From positions 1 to 64,000 of the forward strand of contig JAAYKY010000007.1 of NCBI GenBank assembly GCA_012522185.1: a stretch of DNA of 64,000 bases. The letters run 5' to 3'. The notes under the pieces are model-generated. The model saw only the letters and a list, made by a program, of their open reading frames with translations. It ran no database searches and was not told the origin of the DNA. The position numbers were made by a program, and so were the translations under genes. Origin of the DNA: Flavobacteriaceae bacterium (GTDB lineage: Bacteria; Bacteroidota; Bacteroidia; Flavobacteriales; Weeksellaceae). Below, one piece after another: positions 1 to 7,180 of this stretch (position 1 is its first letter; the number at the start of each line of letters is the position of its first letter).

Positions 1-208
1 CTTTCCAAGTGAAAAATAATTAACATGAAAAAACAACCAATCGAACCATCGAATCTCTTCGAAAGAAAAAAGAAATCATAAATTTCAACAGAGAATTTAC
101 AAAAAGATAAACAGTTCAAATAAGAATATCTGTACTGTTTAAAATAAAGTTTATTTGTTTAATCCTATATCATTTTTCAGGAGATTACACGCAGTTCTGT
201 CCTTCATG

Positions 209-276
209 TACCAAATTCTTTTTAAATAAACTCTAAGATATGTAGTCTCTTATAGCTTGTGCAAAAGAATTTGGTA
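209..276. repeat. 14-bp perfect inverted repeat TACCAAATTCTTTT / AAAAGAATTTGGTA with a 40-nt loop, just past the hsdM stop
   Basis: Arms read directly at 209-222 and 263-276. Confidence 0.7.
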
Positions 277-1881
277 TTAAATCGGCTTTAATCCTAACTC
301 TCTCAAATATTCATTATGTTTATTTGTACTACTGTTAATTTCTCTTTCAATTTTTTCCAATTTGGTATGAACCTCATTTAAATTAACAATAGGTTCAGGT
401 TCTGCTGTACTTACATACCTTGAAATATTCAGGTTGTAGCCGTTTTTTTCGATTTCTTCCAAGGAAACTTTACGAGAATATCGCTCGTGCTCTTGTCGGA
501 ATTGGTAGGTTTCTACAATGTCTTTAATATGGTCTTCACTTAAACTATTTTGGCGTTTGTTCTTTTCAAAATGTTCGGCAGCATTGATGAACAATACGTC
601 TTCCTCTTTTTTACATTTTTTCAAAACCAAAATACAAACGGGAATTCCTGTCGAATAAAACAAATTGGAAGGCAATCCAATCACCGTATCAATATGATTG
701 TCTTTTAAAAGCTTGGTTCGTATGCGTTCTTCTGCACCACCACGGAACAGAACACCGTGTGGCAAAATAATCGCCATCGTTCCATCTTCTTTTAGAAAAT
801 GAAAACCGTGTAACAAGAAAGCAAAGTCGGCAGCTGACTTGGGTGCTAAACCATAACTTTTGAAACGAAAATCTTCTCCCATCGCCTCATTCGATTCCCA
901 ACGTAAACTAAATGGCGGATTTGCCACAATGGCATCAAACTCTATTTTTTTACTCGGGTTCATTTCATTTAATAAATCCCATTGATTGAGCAAAGTATCT
1001 CCGTGAAAGATTTCAAACTCAGTATCTTTCATTCCGTGCAAAAGCATATTCATTCGGGCGAGGTTGTAGGTTGTTACATTCTTCTCTTGCCCGTAAATCT
1101 TACCCACACTTCCTTTGTTTTCTTTGATTTTATGGCGAACATTGAGAAGCAAAGAACCCGAACCACAGGCAAAATCCAGTATTTTGTCCAATTTATCTTT
1201 TTTACCCGATTCAGGGTTTTGGCTGTCCAAAGTTACAATCTCTGAGAGTATGGTAGAGATTTGCTGAGGCGTATAAAACTCTCCTGCCTTTTTACCTGAA
1301 CCGGCTGCAAACTGACCGATTAAATATTCGTAAGCATCGCCCATCGCATCGATGTCTTTGGAAAAGCCAGCAATGCCTTCGGCTATTTTTTGAATAATGG
1401 TACAAAGCTTTTTATTCCGTTCGGTAGGCGTTTTTCCCAGTTTTTCGGAATTGAGGTTAATCTCCGAGAACAAACCTTGAAAGGCACTGTCAAAAGATTC
1501 GTTTTCTATGTAGCGAAAACCCGCTTCAAGCGTACTCAATAAATCACCATTTTGTGTGCGAGCCATATCCGCAATCGTATCCCATAAATATTGAGGTTCT
1601 ATGACATAATGCACCTTTCTACGCATTTGCTGTTCAAAATCCTTGATGTCATCTGGATTTTCGGCATACCATTTTTGCAAAGGTGTTTTGTAGCCGTTTT
1701 CTTTCGGATAATCTCTTCCCAATTCCTTTTTAGCTGCCTCTTCGTAATTCAAAGATAAATACCGAAGAAAGAGAAACGAAAGCATATAATCTCGAAAATC
1801 ATCTGCATTCATTGCTCCGCGTAATTCATCAGCAATAGCCCAAAGTGTTTTCCCTAATTGTTGTTGTTCTTTTTGTGTCAT
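277..1881 (-). CDS. hsdM: Type I restriction-modification system DNA methyltransferase subunit (HsdM)
   Basis: Motifs DFACGSGSLLLNV and NPPF, HsdM N-terminal region, 534 aa. Confidence 0.95.
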   Translation of the reverse strand: MTQKEQQQLGKTLWAIADELRGAMNADDFRDYMLSFLFLRYLSLNYEEAAKKELGRDYPKENGYKTPLQKWYAENPDDIKDFEQQMRRKVHYVIEPQYLWDTIADMARTQNGDLLSTLEAGFRYIENESFDSAFQGLFSEINLNSEKLGKTPTERNKKLCTIIQKIAEGIAGFSKDIDAMGDAYEYLIGQFAAGSGKKAGEFYTPQQISTILSEIVTLDSQNPESGKKDKLDKILDFACGSGSLLLNVRHKIKENKGSVGKIYGQEKNVTTYNLARMNMLLHGMKDTEFEIFHGDTLLNQWDLLNEMNPSKKIEFDAIVANPPFSLRWESNEAMGEDFRFKSYGLAPKSAADFAFLLHGFHFLKEDGTMAIILPHGVLFRGGAEERIRTKLLKDNHIDTVIGLPSNLFYSTGIPVCILVLKKCKKEEDVLFINAAEHFEKNKRQNSLSEDHIKDIVETYQFRQEHERYSRKVSLEEIEKNGYNLNISRYVSTAEPEPIVNLNEVHTKLEKIEREINSSTNKHNEYLRELGLKPI

Positions 1882-3041
1882 TATGCTGTTAGTTCTTTTT
1901 GTTTGTCTTCTACAAATATTTTTGGTAAATAAAACTCATATTTTTCGAGAAAACTATTTAAAATTCTTTTAAATAAATCTTTATTATCTTCTCCCATTTC
2001 TTTTGGATCAAAAACAGAATACTTCCCATGACTGAATAGTTGTAAAGCTCTTTCAAAAAGCACTTCATCATCTAACCCATCAATACATTTATCAATTTTT
2101 TCGTACCCAAAAAATGTTGCAGTCTTTTCGAGAATACTTCTTAGTGAATTAAAATGAAACGTATAAATTTTATTTGAATCTGCGACCTTTCTTAACTCAC
2201 TTAATATAGCAATATGATGGAAGAATGGGGTATCTGTTGTGGTTTGAAGAACATAACCTTCATTTCCTTTATTATGAAGAAAATATCTTTTACTTTTAAT
2301 TCTTCTGCCAAATTCATTAAACAATATATTGTAAAACAAACTATGGTGTGTTGATATTACTGTTTTGACACTTACCTTTTGCTTTCCTTCAGCATCTTCC
2401 ACAATTAGTAAATTGGCTAAGTCACAGGCAACAGCAATTGCGTTATTCTCATCTAGGGATGAAATAGGGTCATCAATATAAATAAACTTTACCCAACTGT
2501 AAGCAGGGTCTTTATCTATAACTAATTGACAGATTGCCAGAAAGAAGCTCCAAATAAAAAGAGTTTCTTCTCCTCTTGAGATTTTAATATTTTCAACTTC
2601 TTTCGTTTCCTCATCGACAACAATCTCTCTTGAAAAGGAGACTTTTGAATTTTCATAATCTATGTGGAACTTTACATCAACATAATTATTAAAAAATACC
2701 GCTATTTTTGAATCTAACGCCAGCTCATGTAATCCGCTAAAAAACATAGACTTGGAGTTCATTTTTAAAAACCTTTCTGAATCATTTTCTAAATCATTTT
2801 CCCAATAAAATAAGTCCTCGGTGAAAGCATTGAAATATAAAGTATCTCTGCTATGTAAATTAGTGTCTTCATCAAGAACCTTCCCTAATTCTTTAAACTT
2901 CATTGACAATCTAGTTTTTCCTGTTCTATTGTGTGCAAAAAATAGAACTAAATCTTTCATACTTCGATTATCCCCCAATAAGTCTTTACGAAAATGTTGG
3001 GCTATGTCAGAAAGGCTATTAAAGTCAATTGTTGAATTCAT
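1881..3041 (-). CDS. prrC: PrrC-type anticodon nuclease (ABC-ATPase-like N-terminus plus RNase domain)
   Basis: Walker-A-like AHNRTGKT, YFNAFTEDLFYWENDL, ISRGEE, Walker-B IYIDDPISSLD, C-terminal LRSILEKTATFFGY...FSHGKYS; 386 aa; start shares a base with the hsdM junction (TAATG). Confidence 0.88.
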   Translation of the reverse strand: MNSTIDFNSLSDIAQHFRKDLLGDNRSMKDLVLFFAHNRTGKTRLSMKFKELGKVLDEDTNLHSRDTLYFNAFTEDLFYWENDLENDSERFLKMNSKSMFFSGLHELALDSKIAVFFNNYVDVKFHIDYENSKVSFSREIVVDEETKEVENIKISRGEETLFIWSFFLAICQLVIDKDPAYSWVKFIYIDDPISSLDENNAIAVACDLANLLIVEDAEGKQKVSVKTVISTHHSLFYNILFNEFGRRIKSKRYFLHNKGNEGYVLQTTTDTPFFHHIAILSELRKVADSNKIYTFHFNSLRSILEKTATFFGYEKIDKCIDGLDDEVLFERALQLFSHGKYSVFDPKEMGEDNKDLFKRILNSFLEKYEFYLPKIFVEDKQKELTA

Positions 3042-3060
3042 TTAATTTACGAATTAATTA

Positions 3061-3429
3061 TTATAAATATGCAAATGATTGTGGAGGCAACAAATCAAAC
3101 TCTTTTTTCAGATCAAGAGGTTCATTGTACATTTTTGCCTTTTTAATCTTTATCGCATAAGCAGTTTCCCTATTTGAAAAATAATCATTGAAAAAATCCT
3201 CTGAAATCCCTGATTTATCTCTTGTTTTTCTCCATATATTTTCAGGAGTAGAATTTAAAATGTCTTCTATTTCAAATTCTCCAATTACTTTCTGAACAGG
3301 AGAAGAAGCATATACTATTACTGTTGTAATATTAGGTCGTTTGAAAATGACCTTTCTAAATTCATATTTCTTTGTGCCATCAAAAATTTTGAAGGCAAAT
3401 TCTGGTTTAATCGATAATAAAACTTTCAT
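3061..3429 (-). CDS. ASCH-domain (PUA-like) protein
   Basis: LLSIKPEFAFKIFDGTKKYEFRK ... VYASSPVQKVIGEFEIEDIL is typical of the ASCH family. Confidence 0.75.
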   Translation of the reverse strand: MKVLLSIKPEFAFKIFDGTKKYEFRKVIFKRPNITTVIVYASSPVQKVIGEFEIEDILNSTPENIWRKTRDKSGISEDFFNDYFSNRETAYAIKIKKAKMYNEPLDLKKEFDLLPPQSFAYL

Positions 3430-4909
3430 CGCTTCTTGTTGCTTTTAATATTGTTTCCAATTGTTCTGTTGTTATCTTTTTAAATCCTCTAGGTGCATCA
3501 TTTATACCATTTAGAATTTTAAGGTCTATTAACTCTTTCATATTTATACGATGAGGAAATGAGTAAACAAAAAGAAATTTCACTACGAAAGGTTTACTTT
3601 TTGAGTAATTCCACATTGCACGAAGTTGATTTTCAGGAAAGACACTATTCTTACGGCAATGCAATACAAACTCCTCCTCATTATCAAATTCATATCGCAC
3701 TTCATCTGTAATACCAATACTCGTAACGACACTGTGATAATATCCACCTGTTCTATAAAAAATCAAAATATCTCCTTTTTGAGGATGTGGTTCAAAAGCT
3801 CTTGAAACATATACTTTGCTAATACTATTCCTATGAGGGAAATCTTCAATAAAATCCTCCGGTGATTCAGTATTTAAAATGGAATCTGGTAAAAGTTCCG
3901 TATGATATTCTGGATAGATAGGTACTATAAAACAATCGTTACCTTTTGAAATATAAGGATAATGGTGTTTTAAATTAGTACTACTTATTTGCTTACTAAA
4001 ATCTCGTACATATACTAATTCGTCATCCTTTTTACCCCATAATATAAAACCCCATTGCTCAAATAAATCTATTAATCTTCTTTGTTCATCTCTTTTGTCA
4101 AAAATAGTTACATATATTTCATCTACTTTATTTTTTAAAGCATTGTCAAAAATAATTTTCATAAACCGTTCTCCTAATCTGAAGCCGTTGTTTATAACTT
4201 TAAATGTGCCTATTTTTAATCTTCTTTTAGGAAGAAAAGAAGGAGTTATATCATGATAACTTTCTGTCTGGTCTTCTATTTTCAGATAAAGAAAAGAAAG
4301 AATTAAACCATTCTTTGAGTTAACAGTTATATAAGCTTCTTCATCAAATTTTCTAATAAACCATTTTTCAAAACCATCATAATCTTCTTTTAAGCTTGCA
4401 AAGAAATCATCATCAAGACTAATTCTTCCAAATTTTAGTTTCTGAACATTTAAGACTTTATAATCTACTAAGTCAGGGTGTTCAGCAAAGATTTTTTCTA
4501 AAAATTTATCTATTGTAAATACTTTATCATCGATTTCTAAATCTTTAGCTTTACGATGAATTTTTTTGTCTTCCGTAATTAAAATATCAACTCTTCCTAC
4601 AAAAACCTCATTTAAAAACTGCGTATCTATTCTATCATTTTCATTAGTATCATCTTTCTCGGATACTTTCATCACCTCAGGTTGCATTGGTGAGGGAATA
4701 TCTATTTTTTCATAACTCTCCACTTTTATATTAAAGGTATTTACTGTGTTCTTATCCTGATACTTTTCAAGTTCTCTTATAGAATAAGAATGAATACACT
4801 TTGTATATTTTGCTCTTTCCAACCAACGATAAAGTATCCCAACATCTTGATTTAAAACACGAGATGCTTCACGATGAATAATAATATTTGTATCTAAAAG
4901 TGCTTTCAT
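3407..4909 (-). CDS. Multidomain protein: N-terminal PIN nuclease-like, central GNAT-like, C-terminal PUA/EVE-like
   Basis: MKALLDTNIIIH and DILITEDKKIHRKA (PIN acidic motifs); FRLGERFMKIIFDNALKNKVDEIYVTIF (GNAT-like); KGDILIFYRTGGYYHSVVTSIGI (PUA-like); overlaps the ASCH gene by 23 nt. Confidence 0.72.
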   Translation of the reverse strand: MKALLDTNIIIHREASRVLNQDVGILYRWLERAKYTKCIHSYSIRELEKYQDKNTVNTFNIKVESYEKIDIPSPMQPEVMKVSEKDDTNENDRIDTQFLNEVFVGRVDILITEDKKIHRKAKDLEIDDKVFTIDKFLEKIFAEHPDLVDYKVLNVQKLKFGRISLDDDFFASLKEDYDGFEKWFIRKFDEEAYITVNSKNGLILSFLYLKIEDQTESYHDITPSFLPKRRLKIGTFKVINNGFRLGERFMKIIFDNALKNKVDEIYVTIFDKRDEQRRLIDLFEQWGFILWGKKDDELVYVRDFSKQISSTNLKHHYPYISKGNDCFIVPIYPEYHTELLPDSILNTESPEDFIEDFPHRNSISKVYVSRAFEPHPQKGDILIFYRTGGYYHSVVTSIGITDEVRYEFDNEEEFVLHCRKNSVFPENQLRAMWNYSKSKPFVVKFLFVYSFPHRINMKELIDLKILNGINDAPRGFKKITTEQLETILKATRSDESFIID

Positions 4910-4915
4910 ATTTTA

Positions 4916-6157
4916 CTATTTAACTTTCGGAAACAACCCCTGCATCAAACCTTTTTTATGTTCTTTTAATTGTTCTATTTTCTCTGCTTGCGCTGTGATG
5001 AGCTCATCTAAAGCAGAAAGGCAAGAAGCGATTTTTTGTTGTTCTTCTTTCTGAGGTGATAGGGTTGGAATATTAGTTATTTCGTTTTTTCCGATTTCTT
5101 TAAATGTTGAGCCAGATGCTCTTTTTATAAGAGCTTCTTTATTTTGTAATATCCAATACAACCAGAATGTGTTAACTTCCGTACTGTGCACAATCAATGA
5201 CTGAAAACCTTGATTTGTTGTGCATTCTTCTTCCGTAATTGATACATCACCAATTGTTGCTCTTGTTGTAATTAAAATTGTTCCTTTGGGTAAAAGTTTA
5301 GCCGATGAATTTTTTAAACCTTGCTCCGTTATTTTCCTAATGCTACTTTTTAATTTACCGTTTTTAATCTCTGTTGGAGTGTACCAAAGAATTTCTCCAT
5401 CCCAATATTCTTGCTTTGAAGTATCGGGAGTGCCTCCTCCTACAAAATCACCAACTTCTCCCAAGCTTTTCTCCACCCACTCCCCATCTTTCTCAAACTC
5501 TTTAAATCGATACTTAGGTACTTTTTTACCCTCTTGAGGGAAAAGATTTTGCATCAAGCCTTTTTTGTGGTCTTTGAGCAAATCCATTTTTTGGCTGTGA
5601 GCTTCAATTACTTCATCTAAAGAAGAAAGACAAGATGCTATTTTTTGTTGCTCTTTGGGTAGTTTAGGTTTTTGAATAGTAAACTTTTCAAATGCAGTTT
5701 TGTTTATTATCGGTACAGCTGTTTGTCCAGCCAAATTTTTAAGTTGTACAATGTTCCTTGAAATGGCATAATAAACAAATTCATAATGGTTTGATGTGTT
5801 ACATACAATAGAATTGATTTGTTGATTAGTTGCACATTCAACTTTATTAATGCCATTTAAACCAATGGAAGCAATACAGGTTACTAAAATTGAGTTTTTG
5901 GGAATTACCCTTGTTCTCTCTTTGCCTTTTTCTGTGAGTTTTAGGACTGAATTATAAATATATTTTTCTTTAAAGTCTTGTGCTGTTACCCAAACAAAAT
6001 CACCACCCCAATATTCACTTTCTTCTTTACTTGGAGTACCACCAGTAATAACATTTCCAACTGAATCAATCGAAATATCTTCCCATTCTCCCTCATTCTT
6101 AAACTCAGGAAAACGCAATGAGGGTATTAATTTATTTTCTTTCTTATTCATTCTCAA
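4916..6157 (-). CDS. hsdS: Type I restriction-modification system specificity subunit (HsdS), two TRDs
   Basis: Two TRD halves, each followed by the spacer QQKIASCLSxLDExI...HKKGLMQxLFP. Confidence 0.93.
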   Translation of the reverse strand: MRMNKKENKLIPSLRFPEFKNEGEWEDISIDSVGNVITGGTPSKEESEYWGGDFVWVTAQDFKEKYIYNSVLKLTEKGKERTRVIPKNSILVTCIASIGLNGINKVECATNQQINSIVCNTSNHYEFVYYAISRNIVQLKNLAGQTAVPIINKTAFEKFTIQKPKLPKEQQKIASCLSSLDEVIEAHSQKMDLLKDHKKGLMQNLFPQEGKKVPKYRFKEFEKDGEWVEKSLGEVGDFVGGGTPDTSKQEYWDGEILWYTPTEIKNGKLKSSIRKITEQGLKNSSAKLLPKGTILITTRATIGDVSITEEECTTNQGFQSLIVHSTEVNTFWLYWILQNKEALIKRASGSTFKEIGKNEITNIPTLSPQKEEQQKIASCLSALDELITAQAEKIEQLKEHKKGLMQGLFPKVK

Positions 6158-7034
6158 TTTCCTTTAAAATAACTTTTCCCCATTCTTCACCAATCTTAGA
6201 AAAAGCAAACCACCTTTTTCCTAAATCTTTGAGCGAAGCTCCCAAATGATATACTTCTGTATTGTCGATAATCAAAAAACGGTCGTGGCTTTTGGTAAAG
6301 GCTTTCAGCTCAAAATTGCCGTATTGTTCGTTGGCTTTTTTTACGTCTAAGGTCAATTGTTTGGTACTGTTTTTAGTTAATAAAAGCACCTTTACCGCTT
6401 TTGTTTTCTTGGATAGATGCGTTAAGGTACTTTCGTCTATGTAATTATCAATTAATACAATGTTTTTCTTAGCAGAGCGAATGATTTTGGAAGCCAATTC
6501 ATACGCATCAAATATTTGTCCGTCAAAGAAAACGCCTTGTGTAGGAATAATATCTTTGTTTTCTAATGCTTTAAAAACTTTTTCAAATTTTTGGTCAGTT
6601 TGCAATTGTTTACGTTCAATGCTGTCCATACGCTGTAACAATCCACTATGGTTGGCAATGAGTTTGCGCATTTCTACAAAAGTATTGATAATTTGAATGC
6701 TTACTTTTACAGCCACATCACTACGCAACACGGCAGAAAGCATTGCTACACCTTGTTCGGTAAAAGCGTAAGGATTTACCGAAGAATGCTTTAGGGATTC
6801 GAACCGGTCACAATTTGTGACTAGTTCTATTTTTTCATTGTCAGTAAGTTGAAAACGAAACTGTTGCGGAAACCTTTCTATGTTCCGCTTGACGGCTTGA
6901 TTTAAAACTTTAGTCTCCACCTGATACATTTCCGCTAAATCACGGTCAAGCATAACTTGCAACCCTCGAATGGTAAAAATTCTATTTTCTATTTCTTCCT
7001 GTGATAGGATAGCATTATCTCCCATTTTACACAA
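6144..7034 (-). CDS. ORF6N-domain protein with C-terminal PLD-like segment
   Basis: N-terminus IFTIRGLQVMLDRDLAEMYQVETKVLNQAVKRNIERFPQQFRFQLT (ORF6N); C-terminal SHDRFLIIDNTEVYHLGASLKDLGKRW; overlaps hsdS by 14 nt. Confidence 0.8.
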   Translation of the reverse strand: MCKMGDNAILSQEEIENRIFTIRGLQVMLDRDLAEMYQVETKVLNQAVKRNIERFPQQFRFQLTDNEKIELVTNCDRFESLKHSSVNPYAFTEQGVAMLSAVLRSDVAVKVSIQIINTFVEMRKLIANHSGLLQRMDSIERKQLQTDQKFEKVFKALENKDIIPTQGVFFDGQIFDAYELASKIIRSAKKNIVLIDNYIDESTLTHLSKKTKAVKVLLLTKNSTKQLTLDVKKANEQYGNFELKAFTKSHDRFLIIDNTEVYHLGASLKDLGKRWFAFSKIGEEWGKVILKEIENE

Positions 7035-7180
7035 TTAGTTTAAAATATTTTTTTTGTTTTTACAATTTGCCCAAATACGAAATTATGTTCCTCACTTAAA
7101 ATTACTTGGATAGCAAAACAAAACGATTTACGTTTTATAATACCTTTCTTCTCACTGATAATTCAAAACTCACAATTCCC

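Noticed and set aside
1881-3041. RloC instead of PrrC
   Set aside because: RloC is much larger with a coiled-coil/zinc-hook insert; this 386-aa protein lacks it and carries the PrrC-like FNAFTEDLFYW segment.
6144-7034. ORF6N gene as evidence for a prophage
   Set aside because: No phage structural, integrase or lysis genes nearby; ORF6N proteins also occur in RM loci.
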